64,000 bases of DNA from Halomonas alkalicola (GCF_030704205.1 NZ_CP131913.1:2790001-2854000); one strand, 5' to 3'; shown: positions 43,463 through 51,869, counted from the stretch's first letter. Notes: generated from the letters alone by a model not told the origin. Numbers and translations: made by a program.

Positions 43463-44644
43463 ATGAACCAGGACATGAGCCAGTTCCACATGGGCTGGAA
43501 CTACCCCGCCAATATCCTCACCGGGGTCGGGCGCATCCGCGAGCTGCCCGCGGCATGCCAGGCGCTGGGCATGAAGGCGCCGCTGCTGATCACCGACCCT
43601 GGCCTCGCCATCCTGCCGATGGTGCGCGACATCGTGCTGGCCTGCCACGACAGCGGCTTGGGCATCGCCGTGTTCAGCGAGATCAAGGGCAATCCCACCG
43701 GCAAGAACGTGCTCGACGGCATGGCCGCCTTCCGCGACGGCGGCCACGACGGGGTGATCGCCTTCGGCGGTGGCTCGGGGCTCGACGCCGCCAAGGCGGT
43801 GGCGCTGATGGCCAACCAGCGTGAGGGCCTGTCGCTGTGGTCGCTGGAGGATGTCGGCGACAACTGGAAGAATGCCGACGCCGACGCCATCGCGCCCATC
43901 GTCGCGGTGCCGACCACCGCGGGTACCGGCTCCGAGGTGGGGCGCGCCTCGGTGATCACCGACGAGGTCGAGCATGTCAAGCGCATCATCTTCCATCCCG
44001 GCATGGTGCCGGCCACGGTGATCCTCGACCCCGAGCTGACCGCCGGCCTGCCGCCCACGCTGACCGCTTCCACTGGCATGGACGCGCTGTCTCACTGCCT
44101 AGAGGCGTGGTGCTCGCCGCTCTATCACCCCATGGCCGAGGGCATCGCCGTCGAGGGCATGCGCCGGGTCTGCCACTACCTGCCGCGGGCCTACGCCGAC
44201 GGCAGCGACCTCGAGGCGCGCATGAACATGCTGGTGGCGTCGAGCATGGGCGCCACCGCCTTCCAGCGTGGCCTGGGCGCGATGCACGCCCTGGCGCATC
44301 CGCTGGGGGCGCTGTACGACGCCCACCACGGCACCCTCAATGCGATCCTGATGCCCTATGTGCTACGCGCCAACGAGCGTGTCATCGGCGAGCCGATGGT
44401 GCGCCTGGGGCGCTACCTCGATCTGCGCCAGCCGGGAACCGCGGCGGTGATCGACTGGGTGCTGGAGCTGCGCGAGCGGCTGGCGATTCCGCATACCCTG
44501 GCCGAGCTCAAGATCGATACCCAGCAGGCCGACAAGGTGGGGCAGATGGCGGTGGCCGACCCCTCCTCGGGGACCAACCCGATCGCCTTCGACGCCAATC
44601 AGTATCGCGACATCTTCGTCGCGGCGGTGGAGGGACGTCTTTGA
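43463..44644 (+). CDS. Iron-containing alcohol dehydrogenase
   Basis: A 393-residue group III ADH. NAD-binding GGGSGLDAAKAVALM, VPTTAGTGSEVG, and metal-binding His in HALAHPLGALYDAHHGTLNA. It starts 9 bp after the ALDH stop. In the proposed route it oxidises the hydroxyl of the gamma-glutamyl amino alcohol to an aldehyde. Its presence is what points to an alcohol-bearing amine rather than a plain diamine, where an oxidase such as PuuB would be expected. Confidence 0.92.
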   Translation: MNQDMSQFHMGWNYPANILTGVGRIRELPAACQALGMKAPLLITDPGLAILPMVRDIVLACHDSGLGIAVFSEIKGNPTGKNVLDGMAAFRDGGHDGVIAFGGGSGLDAAKAVALMANQREGLSLWSLEDVGDNWKNADADAIAPIVAVPTTAGTGSEVGRASVITDEVEHVKRIIFHPGMVPATVILDPELTAGLPPTLTASTGMDALSHCLEAWCSPLYHPMAEGIAVEGMRRVCHYLPRAYADGSDLEARMNMLVASSMGATAFQRGLGAMHALAHPLGALYDAHHGTLNAILMPYVLRANERVIGEPMVRLGRYLDLRQPGTAAVIDWVLELRERLAIPHTLAELKIDTQQADKVGQMAVADPSSGTNPIAFDANQYRDIFVAAVEGRL

Positions 44645-44681
44645 TTGATGGTCGCGAAGCATGGACTCAGGAGGTCGGGCG

Positions 44682-45389
44682 ATGCGCATAGGGCTGCTGC
44701 AGTGTGACGACGTGGCGCCGGAGTTGATCGCGACTCACGGCAACTACCCGGAGATGTTCGAGGCGCTGTTCAAGCGCATCGACCCGAGCCTCGAGTTCCG
44801 CGTGTGGCGCTGCCTCGACGGCGAGATCCCCGACGACGTGGACGCCGCCGACGCCTGGTTGACCACCGGCTCCAAGTTCGGTGTCAACGACGGCCTGCCA
44901 TGGGTCGATACGCTGTGCGAGTTCGTGCGCGAGCTATGGGACGCCGGCAAGCCGCTGGTTGGCATCTGTTTCGGCCATCAGTTGATCGCCAAGGCGCTGG
45001 GCGGCGAGGTGGTCAAGAGCCCACGGGGCTGGGGGGTGGGCATGTCGTTCAACTGCGTCAATGCCCGCACCGACTGGATGCAGCCGTGGCAGCCCAATCT
45101 CGATCTGCTGGTCAGCCACCAGGACCAGGTCGAGCGGCTGCCGCCGGAGACACGGGTGCTGGCCGGCAGCGACTTCTGCCCCCACTACCTGATGCAGGTC
45201 GGCGAGCATTTCCTCGGCGTGCAGGGGCACCCGGAGTTCGCCAAGCCCTACTCCCGCGACCTGATGCAGCTGCGCCGTGACCTGGTTGGCGAGGCGCGGG
45301 TCGATGAGGGGCTCGACTCCCTGGATGCCCCGCTGGATGCCGAGCTGACGGTACGCTGGATCTTGAACTTCATGCAGCAGGCTCGCTAG
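44682..45389 (+). CDS. Class I glutamine-amidotransferase-like hydrolase (probable gamma-glutamyl hydrolase)
   Basis: A 235-residue GATase fold. Nucleophile C96 in VGICFGHQLIAKALGG, and a His/Glu pair in VQGHPEFAKPYS. AGGAGG precedes the ATG at 44682; the earlier ATG at 44661 would put that site inside the gene. Standalone members act as gamma-glutamyl hydrolases (PuuD) or of unknown substrate. Here it would release glutamate from the oxidised product, e.g. glycine if the amine is ethanolamine. Confidence 0.85.
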   Translation: MRIGLLQCDDVAPELIATHGNYPEMFEALFKRIDPSLEFRVWRCLDGEIPDDVDAADAWLTTGSKFGVNDGLPWVDTLCEFVRELWDAGKPLVGICFGHQLIAKALGGEVVKSPRGWGVGMSFNCVNARTDWMQPWQPNLDLLVSHQDQVERLPPETRVLAGSDFCPHYLMQVGEHFLGVQGHPEFAKPYSRDLMQLRRDLVGEARVDEGLDSLDAPLDAELTVRWILNFMQQAR

Positions 45390-45398
45390 GCTCGCTGC

Positions 45399-46598
45399 AT
45401 GACCGCGAGTGAAACCTGGCAGTGGCCGATGGCCGAACTCAGCGCGGGGTCGGCCAACCTGATCCTGCTGGGCATTATCCTGAGCATTAGCATCGGGGTG
45501 GATGCGCTGGCCAGGCGCTGGCACCTGCCGCGTATCTCGCTGCTGGTGCTGGTCGGGGTGGTCTGGGCAAGGGTACAGCAGCTGCTGCTGGGGCAGGATG
45601 GCAGCGCGCCGCTGGGCGCGATGAGCGAGCCGCTGATCCACCTGGCGCTGGTGCTGGTGTCGTTTCTGCTCGGTGGCGAGCTGACCGTGGCGCGGCTGCG
45701 GCGCAATGGCTGGCTGATGGTGGCGATCTCGCTGTCCATCGTGCTCAGCGGGGCGCTGCTGGTTGGGGTGGGGCTATGGCTATTGGGCTTCCCGCTGGTG
45801 GTGGTGGTGGCCCTGGCCGCCATCTCGGTGGCCACTGAGCCGGCCGAGATCAGCGACGAAGTCCAAGCGCGGGGCGATGACCGCCTGCGCGCAAGGTTGC
45901 TGATGGGTATGGTCGCCGTCGACGACGCCTGGGGCATCCTGCTGTTCGGGCTGGCCATTGCACTACTCGGCTGGCAGCTCACCGGCGACGGTAGTCTGGC
46001 GCTGGCCTATGCCGGCTGGGAGCTGGGTGGGGCGCTGCTGCTGGGGTTGGCCATCGGCCTGCCGGCGGCCTGGCTGACCGGCCGCCTACGGCCGGGGGAG
46101 CCGACCCAGGTCGAGGCCTTCGCGCTGATCCTGCTGCTGACGGGATTCTCCACTTGGCTGGACGTGTCGGGGCTGCTGGCGGCGATGCTGGCTGGTGCCC
46201 TGGTGGCCAACTTCTCCTCCCACCACACCCGCTCGTTCCGCCAGATCGAGCACATCGAGTGGCCGTTCCTGGTGTTCTTCTTCGTGCTCTCCGGGGCTCA
46301 CGTCGACCTCGACTACATGGGAGCGGCACTGTGGCTGACACTGGCCTACATCGTGCTGCGCCTGGCCGGGCGCTTGATGGGCGGCGCCCTGGGCGTGCAG
46401 TTGACAGGGCGAGGGGGCGAGCTGCCGCGGGACATCGGCCTGGCGCTGACGCCCCAGGCCGGCATCGCCATGGGCATGGCGCTGCTGGTAGTCGAGCGCT
46501 TTCCCGAGCACCGCTCGCTGCTGCTCTCGGCGGTGGTGGCCTCCACCGTGGTCTTCGAGGTGATCGCCCCCTTCCTGATTCGCCGCGTGCTGCGCTAG
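45399..46598 (+). CDS. Cation:proton antiporter (CPA2-like)
   Basis: A 399-residue protein with about 12 helices. An acidic pair lies in a conserved helix (MVAVDDAWGILLFG), typical of Na+/H+ or K+/H+ exchangers. It starts 9 bp after the hydrolase, so it is likely part of the same operon. It could dissipate the Na+ entering with the TRAP transporter, or handle pH change from amine metabolism; both are inferences. Its last four bases overlap the stop of the convergent metal ATPase gene. Confidence 0.85.
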   Translation: MTASETWQWPMAELSAGSANLILLGIILSISIGVDALARRWHLPRISLLVLVGVVWARVQQLLLGQDGSAPLGAMSEPLIHLALVLVSFLLGGELTVARLRRNGWLMVAISLSIVLSGALLVGVGLWLLGFPLVVVVALAAISVATEPAEISDEVQARGDDRLRARLLMGMVAVDDAWGILLFGLAIALLGWQLTGDGSLALAYAGWELGGALLLGLAIGLPAAWLTGRLRPGEPTQVEAFALILLLTGFSTWLDVSGLLAAMLAGALVANFSSHHTRSFRQIEHIEWPFLVFFFVLSGAHVDLDYMGAALWLTLAYIVLRLAGRLMGGALGVQLTGRGGELPRDIGLALTPQAGIAMGMALLVVERFPEHRSLLLSAVVASTVVFEVIAPFLIRRVLR

Positions 46599-48796
46599 CG
46601 AGGGGCCCGGTTGATCCGCAGCAAACGCAGGCCATTGGCCACCACGATCAGGCTGGCGCCCATGTCGGCGAACACCGCCATCCACAGGGTGGCGTGGCCG
46701 GTGAAGGCAAGCACCATGAACACCGCTTTGAGGCCCAGGGCGATGGCGATGTTCTGCATCAGCACCCTGTGCGTATTCCGCGAGAGATGCAGGAAGTCGG
46801 CCAGGCGGCGCGGGTCGTCGTCCATCAGCGCCACGTCGGCGGTCTCGATGGCGGCATCGCTGCCCAGTGCGCCCATGGCGAAACCGATATCGGCGCGGGC
46901 CAGCGCCGGGGCGTCGTTGATGCCATCGCCCACCATGCCCACCCGTCCTTGCTGAGCTCGTGCCTCGATCATTGCCAGCTTGTCCTCGGGCAGCAGCCCT
47001 CCATGCGCTTCGTCGATACCCACCTGGGCGGCGACGGCGGCCACGCTGGTCGGGTTGTCGCCGCTCAGCATTAGCGTGATCACGCCCAGCCGGTGCAGCG
47101 ACTCGATGGCCTCGCGGCTCTCTTCACGCAGCGGATCGCCCACGGCAAACAGCGCTAGTGGGCGGGTCTCCTCACCGAGGATCACCAGGGTCTCGCCACG
47201 CGCCTCATGCTCGGCGAGATGCGCGTCGAAGGTGTCGTCCAGCGCCGCGAACTGCCGCATCAGCCGACGGTTGCCGAGCCATAGCGTGCGACCGTCGTGG
47301 CTTGCCACCACGCCGCGGCCGGGCAGTTCGCGCACGTCTCTCACGTCCAGCGGCGTGATGCCATCGGCCTCGGCAGCACGCGTCAATGCCGCCGACACCG
47401 GGTGTGAGGAGCGAGCGGCGAGGCCTGCTGCCAGCGCTCGTAGGCGCTCACGGTCGAGCATGTCCAGCGCGCCGTCGAGGGGGTGCCAACTGCGCTGCGA
47501 GGGGCGACCCTGGGTCAGGGTGCCGGTCTTGTCGAAGGCGATGGCGACCAGGCGATGGCCCAGCTCCAGGAAGTTGCCACCCTTGACCAGGATCCCCGCA
47601 CGGGCGGCGGCAGCCAGGCCGCTGACCACGGTGACCGGGGTGGAGATCACCAGCGCGCAGGGGCAGGCGATCACCAGCAGTACCAGGGCGCGGTAGATGC
47701 CGTCGAACCAGCTGACGCCGAACAGCAGTGGCCAGGTGAGTGCCACCAGCAGGGCGATGGCGAACACTGCTGGGGTATAGACGGCGGCAAAGCGGTCGAT
47801 GAAGCGCTGGGTGGGGGCGCGACTGGCCTGGGCCTGCTCCACGGTATGAATGATGCGTGCCAGGGTGGTGTCGCTTGCCGCACGGGTGGTGCGGTAGAGA
47901 AACTCGCTGCCCTGATTGATGCTGCCGGCGAACACGGCGGCACCGGGGGCCTTGTCCACCGGCAGGCTCTCACCGGTGATGGGGGATTCGTCCAGCGCCG
48001 GGTGACCCTCGGTCACGCTGCCGTCCAGCGCCAGGCGCTCGCCGGGGCGCACCCGAACCAGGCTGCCCACGGCGACGTCGCTGGCCGGCATGCTGAGGAA
48101 GGTACCGTCGGGCTGGCGCACGCTGGCGCTCTCCGGGGCCAGCGAGAGCAGCTCGCGGATGGCGTTGCGCGCGCGACCCAGCGAACGTGCCTCGATGCGC
48201 TCGGCCAGGGTGAACAGCACCAGCACCATGGCCGCCTCGGCCCACTGGCCGATCAGCAGGGCGCCAGTCACCGCCACACTCATCAGCGCATTGATGTTGA
48301 GGGTGCGATGGCGCAGGGCAATGAAGCCTTTCTTCCAGGTCGGCAGGCCGACCAGGGCGATGGCCGTGAGTGCCAGCGCGGCGGCCAGCCAGGGCTCGGC
48401 GAGTCCCAACCAGTGGCTGGCCTCGGCGGCCAGGGCCAGCATCGCGGCGGCGCCCAGCTTCCACCAGTTCCCCGTGCTGCTTGCCGTCGGCATGCGCTGG
48501 GCCGGATCGTGGCGCCGTGCGCCCATGCCTGCGGAGGCGATACGGCGCTCGATGGTGTCTTCCATGACGTTGCGGTGGTGCACCGTCAGCACGCGATTGA
48601 CAAGATCGAAGTCGAGCCGCTCGATGCCCGGCATGTCCTCCAGCGCGCGGCGCAGCAAGCCCTCTTCGGTGGGGCAGTCCATCGCCTCGATATATAGTTG
48701 CAGCGGCTGCGTACCGGGGGGAGGGGCGCTCGGTCTTGGCTTGGCGCTGGGACGAGTGGTGTCGCCGTGGCTGGAACAGCAGGTATGTTCGCTCAT
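46595..48796 (-). CDS. Zn/Cd/Pb-exporting P1B-type ATPase
   Basis: A 733-residue P-type ATPase. N-terminal CCSSHGD and an HMA domain with a metal motif MDCPTEE; membrane CPC (IACPCALVIS), phosphorylation DKTGTLTQ, hinge GDGINDAPAL. The EE after the HMA Cys is typical of ZntA/CadA. The ATG at 48796 has GGAGA 7 bp upstream. Divergent from a MerR regulator with a textbook operator. It pumps divalent soft metals out of the cytoplasm. The stop overlaps that of the antiporter gene on the other strand. Confidence 0.93.
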   Translation of the reverse strand: MSEHTCCSSHGDTTRPSAKPRPSAPPPGTQPLQLYIEAMDCPTEEGLLRRALEDMPGIERLDFDLVNRVLTVHHRNVMEDTIERRIASAGMGARRHDPAQRMPTASSTGNWWKLGAAAMLALAAEASHWLGLAEPWLAAALALTAIALVGLPTWKKGFIALRHRTLNINALMSVAVTGALLIGQWAEAAMVLVLFTLAERIEARSLGRARNAIRELLSLAPESASVRQPDGTFLSMPASDVAVGSLVRVRPGERLALDGSVTEGHPALDESPITGESLPVDKAPGAAVFAGSINQGSEFLYRTTRAASDTTLARIIHTVEQAQASRAPTQRFIDRFAAVYTPAVFAIALLVALTWPLLFGVSWFDGIYRALVLLVIACPCALVISTPVTVVSGLAAAARAGILVKGGNFLELGHRLVAIAFDKTGTLTQGRPSQRSWHPLDGALDMLDRERLRALAAGLAARSSHPVSAALTRAAEADGITPLDVRDVRELPGRGVVASHDGRTLWLGNRRLMRQFAALDDTFDAHLAEHEARGETLVILGEETRPLALFAVGDPLREESREAIESLHRLGVITLMLSGDNPTSVAAVAAQVGIDEAHGGLLPEDKLAMIEARAQQGRVGMVGDGINDAPALARADIGFAMGALGSDAAIETADVALMDDDPRRLADFLHLSRNTHRVLMQNIAIALGLKAVFMVLAFTGHATLWMAVFADMGASLIVVANGLRLLRINRAPR

Positions 48797-48825
48797 GGTA
48801 AGTCTCCGTGTCATGGGCTAATCTC

Positions 48826-48856
48826 ATGACACACCCTGTAGTTGCTACAGGGTCAA
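48826..48856 (-). promoter_or_regulatory. MerR-type operator/promoter of the metal ATPase gene
   Basis: Reading minus: TTGACC (48856-48851), a 19-bp spacer, TGTCAT (48831-48826). The spacer holds a perfect 9-3-9 palindrome ACCCTGTAG / CTACAGGGT (48833-48853). Long-spacer promoters with this dyad are the standard targets of ZntR/CadR/PbrR proteins. Confidence 0.88.
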
Positions 48857-48875
48857 GCGATTGATGAGGCCCCAC

Positions 48876-49334
48876 ATGAAAATCGGTGAGCTGGCCACCC
48901 GCACCGGCTGCGCGGTGGAAACCATCCGCTACTACGAACGCGAGGGGCTGCTGCCCGAGCCTGCTCGCTCCAGCGGCAACTATCGCCTCTATGCGGAGCC
49001 CCATGCCGAGCGGCTGCGCTTCATCCGTCACTGCCGCACGCTGGACATGACCCTGGACGAGATCCGCACCCTGCTCGACTATCACGACCGTCCGCGCCAG
49101 CCCTGTACTGCGGTCAACGGCCTGATCGACGACCACCTGGCCCACGTCGACGCCCGCATCGAGCAGCTCGTGGCCCTGCGGGAAGCGTTGGCCAAGCTGC
49201 GTTCGCGCTGCAACGGCGAGACCGCCTCCAGCCACTGCGGCATTCTTCAGGAACTGGCCCAGCCGGCATCGCATCAGCTGCCCACCGAAACCGGCGAGTC
49301 CAGCCACGTTCCTGGGCCGCACGGCGGCCGTTGA
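48876..49334 (+). CDS. MerR-family metal-sensing regulator (CadR/PbrR-like)
   Basis: A 152-residue protein. MerR winged HTH at the start (MKIGELATRTGCAVETIRYY). Metal-binding cysteines are visible at RQPCTAV, SRCNGETASSHCG. This CadR/PbrR pattern suits Cd, Pb or Zn. GAGG precedes the ATG at 48876. Divergent from the metal ATPase; the operator in between should let it activate the pump gene by DNA untwisting. Confidence 0.93.
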   Translation: MKIGELATRTGCAVETIRYYEREGLLPEPARSSGNYRLYAEPHAERLRFIRHCRTLDMTLDEIRTLLDYHDRPRQPCTAVNGLIDDHLAHVDARIEQLVALREALAKLRSRCNGETASSHCGILQELAQPASHQLPTETGESSHVPGPHGGR

Positions 49335-49350
49335 AGCTCCGCTGGACGGC

Positions 49351-50499
49351 TCAATCGCGCCGATACACCCGGCGGCCCAGTGCCCACACTTCGTCGATGG
49401 CCCAGCCGCCGTTTGCGAGCACCAGCAGGTCGGCGTCGGCACCCGCCGCCAGGCGGCCCTTGTGCGGCAGCTTGAGTGCCTCGGCGGCGTTGGTGGCGGC
49501 GCAGGGCAGGGCTTGCTCCAAAGGGATATCGTGGTGGGTGACGCACTCGCCGAGTACCTCGAACAGGCTGGCCAGGCGGCCGGGCTCGAGGCCCACGAAG
49601 CGGCGCTCGGCATCGAACTGCGGCAGCGAGGCGTTGGCGTCAGAGGAGAGGCTGACCCGGGCCAGGTCGACGCGGGCGTGACGAGCGCGAGCCACGGCCT
49701 CCGAGGCGGCCACTTCGCCGCCGGCCAGCAGCTCGTCGGTGGTACTGGTGGTGAAGTCGATACGCCCACCCTCGCGGGCAAAGCGCAGGCCGTCCTCGAA
49801 CAGCGCGGCGGTGCGGTTGATATGGGTGGGGTAGAACTGCGACAGCGGGATGGCGCTGCTGCGGGCAACTTCGCGTAGCGGCTCCAGATGGCTTGGCGCA
49901 TCACCGGTATGAATGAACACGACCCCCGCCTTGCCGGCCAGCAGGCCGGCGGTGCGCGCCTCCGAGGCCAGCCGGGTCAGCTCCTGGGCGGTAGGCTGCG
50001 AGCCTCGGTGGTCGCTGATCGCCACTTCGCCGACACCGATGAACTCGGGGATGTAGAGAATATCGCTGGCCACCGAACCGGTCAGGGTCACCGGCGGCAG
50101 CTGATAGGAGCCGGTGTAGGCGTAGACGCTGAGGCCGGCGGCCGTCAGTTCGCGGGCCTTGCCGATCAGGTTGGCGGGGTTGCGGGTCAGGGCGTCGGTG
50201 CCCAGCGCCGCCACCAGGGTGGTGACGCCGGAGGCGAGGGCATCGCCATGGGTCAACTCCGCGGTGCGGGTGCCGAAGCCGCCCTCGCCGCCACCGCCGG
50301 TGATGTGCACCAGCGGGTCGACCAGGCCGGGAATCACCCGGCGACCGCCAAGATCGATTACCTCGACGGCGGTGCCCTCAACGGGGGGCGTCTCTTGTGC
50401 CGCGCTGATTGCGGCGATGCGTCGGTCGGCGATCAGCAGGTGGCAGAGCCCCAGCGGCTCGGGGGCATAGAGATTTGCGTTCTTGAGCAGTGTCAGCAT
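49351..50499 (-). CDS. iadA: Isoaspartyl-dipeptidase-like amidohydrolase (IadA family), first metal His missing
   Basis: A 382-residue amidohydrolase, near the E. coli IadA length. GGGGEGGFGTRTAELT, SDHRGSQPT, AGKAGVVFIHTGD (carboxylated Lys), THINRTAALFE and SSDANAS match IadA blocks. The HxH metal motif reads DPLVHI, so the first His (E. coli DQHVH) is Leu; I checked this in the bases near 50320. Activity may be changed. It is last in the operon with the amino-acid ABC transporter (69 bp after SBP1), suggesting uptake and cleavage of beta-aspartyl dipeptides. That role is inferred. Confidence 0.78.
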   Translation of the reverse strand: MLTLLKNANLYAPEPLGLCHLLIADRRIAAISAAQETPPVEGTAVEVIDLGGRRVIPGLVDPLVHITGGGGEGGFGTRTAELTHGDALASGVTTLVAALGTDALTRNPANLIGKARELTAAGLSVYAYTGSYQLPPVTLTGSVASDILYIPEFIGVGEVAISDHRGSQPTAQELTRLASEARTAGLLAGKAGVVFIHTGDAPSHLEPLREVARSSAIPLSQFYPTHINRTAALFEDGLRFAREGGRIDFTTSTTDELLAGGEVAASEAVARARHARVDLARVSLSSDANASLPQFDAERRFVGLEPGRLASLFEVLGECVTHHDIPLEQALPCAATNAAEALKLPHKGRLAAGADADLLVLANGGWAIDEVWALGRRVYRRD

Positions 50500-50523
50500 G
50501 GCAGTTCTCTGAGTGGCAGGTAA

Positions 50524-50556
50524 CCTGCAACGCCGGCCATGGGTCGACGTTGCAGG
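50524..50556 (-). other. Intercistronic hairpin SBP1/iadA
   Basis: CCTGCAACG (50524-50532) pairs with CGTTGCAGG (50548-50556), a 9-bp stem with a 15-nt loop, in the 69-bp gap between the first binding-protein gene and the dipeptidase-like gene. Confidence 0.55.
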
Positions 50557-50568
50557 GCCCAAGTGACG

Positions 50569-51354
50569 TTAAAGTTTTACGTCGTAGCTGAAGTAACGCT
50601 GCATGATCTCATCATAGGTGCCGTCCTCCTTGAGTGCCGCCAGGGCCTCGTTGAAGCGCTCGGCCAGGGCCTCGTCGCGAGGGCGGAAGGCGACGCCGAC
50701 GCCCTGGCCGAAGATATGCTCGGGCTCCTTGATGAAGTCGCTGATGCGCTGGAAGTCGCTGCCGTCGGTGTCGATCTCGATGGCCGACTCGGCGATCGGG
50801 TAGTCCATGAAGGTGAGGTCGAGGCGCCCGGCGCGCAGGTCGGTGACCACGTCGTCGACGCCGGTATAGCGGCGAATGTCGAGCAGGTCGCCGTACAGCT
50901 CGGTGACGTAGTTGTCCTGCAGGGTAGCGCGCTGCACGCCCACCGTCAGACCGGCCAGGCTGTCGCGGTCGTCGATATCGATGTCATGCTCGTGGGTGGT
51001 GATCCAGGCGCTGGGGGTGGTGTAGTAGGGCTCGGAGAACAGCACCCGCTGGGCGCGCTCCTCGGTGATCGCCATCGACGACATGATGGCGTCGTAGTTG
51101 CGTGCGAGAAGGCCAGGGATGATGCCGTCCCAGTCCTGCTCGACCCAGGTGCAGGAAATGTCGAGATAGGCGCAGACCGCCTCGCCGAGTTCGATCTCGA
51201 AGCCGGTCAGTTCGCCGTCGGCCTGGCGGTACATGAAGGGTTCGTAGGGAATATCGACGCCGAGGCGAACCTCGTCATAGTCGCGGGCCTGGGCGGTGCC
51301 GGTGATCAGGGTGGCGCCGAGCGCAGCGCTCAGCAATAGCGTGGAATAATGCAT
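50569..51354 (-). CDS. Polar amino-acid ABC transporter substrate-binding protein 1
   Basis: A 261-residue periplasmic protein. Signal peptide residues 1-22 ending TGTAQA-R; mature DYDEVRLGVDIPYEPFMYR. The fold is the HisJ/ArgT/AotJ cluster 3 type: LTGFEIELGEAVCAYL, WDGIIPGLLARNYDAIMSSM, VGVQRATLQDNYV. GGAG precedes the ATG at 51354. It is the most divergent of three tandem copies. A MITE-like element (51374-51514) lies immediately upstream, so its expression may be separated from the rest of the operon. Confidence 0.88.
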   Translation of the reverse strand: MHYSTLLLSAALGATLITGTAQARDYDEVRLGVDIPYEPFMYRQADGELTGFEIELGEAVCAYLDISCTWVEQDWDGIIPGLLARNYDAIMSSMAITEERAQRVLFSEPYYTTPSAWITTHEHDIDIDDRDSLAGLTVGVQRATLQDNYVTELYGDLLDIRRYTGVDDVVTDLRAGRLDLTFMDYPIAESAIEIDTDGSDFQRISDFIKEPEHIFGQGVGVAFRPRDEALAERFNEALAALKEDGTYDEIMQRYFSYDVKL

Positions 51355-51373
51355 GGGAATCTCCATGGGTCTA

Positions 51374-51514
51374 GGCTTTGTCCGAAAACTGCCTGCGCTC
51401 GGCCATACGGCGTTAAAAATCTGCTCAAAGTACTCATTTACAACCCGTAAACTCCGTCTTTTCACCGATTTTTGCCTTGTCTGACCATCGCTCGTCGACT
51501 TTTCAGACAGAGCC
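51374..51514. mobile_element. MITE-like element with 15-bp terminal inverted repeats
   Basis: 141 bp with ends GGCTTTGTCCGAAAA (51374-51388) and TTTTCAGACAGAGCC (51500-51514), 13 of 15 matches when inverted, flanked by TA on both sides within CTAG. No coding capacity. It is AT-richer than its surroundings. The ends resemble those of TA-targeting IS families (IS630 or IS5-like), so it is probably a non-autonomous derivative. It sits 20 bp upstream of the SBP1 start on the minus strand. Confidence 0.65.
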
Positions 51515-51678
51515 TAGGTCGCCGCACGGTGGCAGCTTGTGATTGTTGATAGCAATAAGGGGGTCCGCTGTCATCGCGACTGCTTCACGCCTCGGCGGTG
51601 GGCCAAGGACGTATCATCGCCATGCATTGCGGTATCGGGCACCAGAGTGCCGAGTGGCCAGGGCTGGCCGGGGGAGGG

Positions 51679-51753
51679 CTATTCGTCGAACCATTCGCTG
51701 AGATAGAAGCTCTCAACGAAAATTGCCGGGACGATCCTGGGATGGATGGTCAT
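51679..51753 (-). CDS. Possible 24-residue small ORF in the SBP2-SBP1 gap
   Basis: ATG at 51753 to TAG at 51679: a 24-residue peptide beginning MTIHPRIVPAIFVESF and ending acidic (SEWFDE). AGAGG lies 10 bp upstream of the ATG. It has no match I recognise, and no Cys. It lies in a 515-bp gap (51355-51869) that otherwise contains the MITE-like element and a hairpin. It may be a leader peptide, a remnant, or chance. Confidence 0.2.
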   Translation of the reverse strand: MTIHPRIVPAIFVESFYLSEWFDE

Positions 51754-51807
51754 AGGAAGTGGACCTCTGCGGGTGTCGGAACCACCACGAAAACATGCGC
51801 GATCGGG

Positions 51808-51860
51808 CCGCGCCTGTCAAGCGGCCTCGCCGTGTGGCGGGAGCGTTTGAACAGGCGCGG
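51808..51860 (-). other. Intercistronic hairpin after SBP2
   Basis: CCGCGCCTGT (51808-51817) and ACAGGCGCGG (51851-51860), a perfect 10-bp stem around a 33-nt loop that itself has short arms. It starts about 10 bp past the SBP2 stop on the minus strand. TTTT follows about 20 bp later there, so partial termination is possible. Confidence 0.55.
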
Positions 51861-51869
51861 CGAGCCGGC

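Noticed and set aside
42038..44095. A 685-codon minus-strand open frame opposite the aldehyde and alcohol dehydrogenase genes
   Set aside because: Spans two well-supported genes on the opposite strand and shows only Arg/His/Gly-rich shadow composition.
47970..49904. A 644-codon minus-strand open frame running through the metal ATPase, MerR and iadA genes
   Set aside because: Out of register with the ATPase and crosses a regulator gene and an operator; no domain.
51374..51514. A complete insertion sequence
   Set aside because: 141 bp with no transposase frame; treated as a MITE-like element only.
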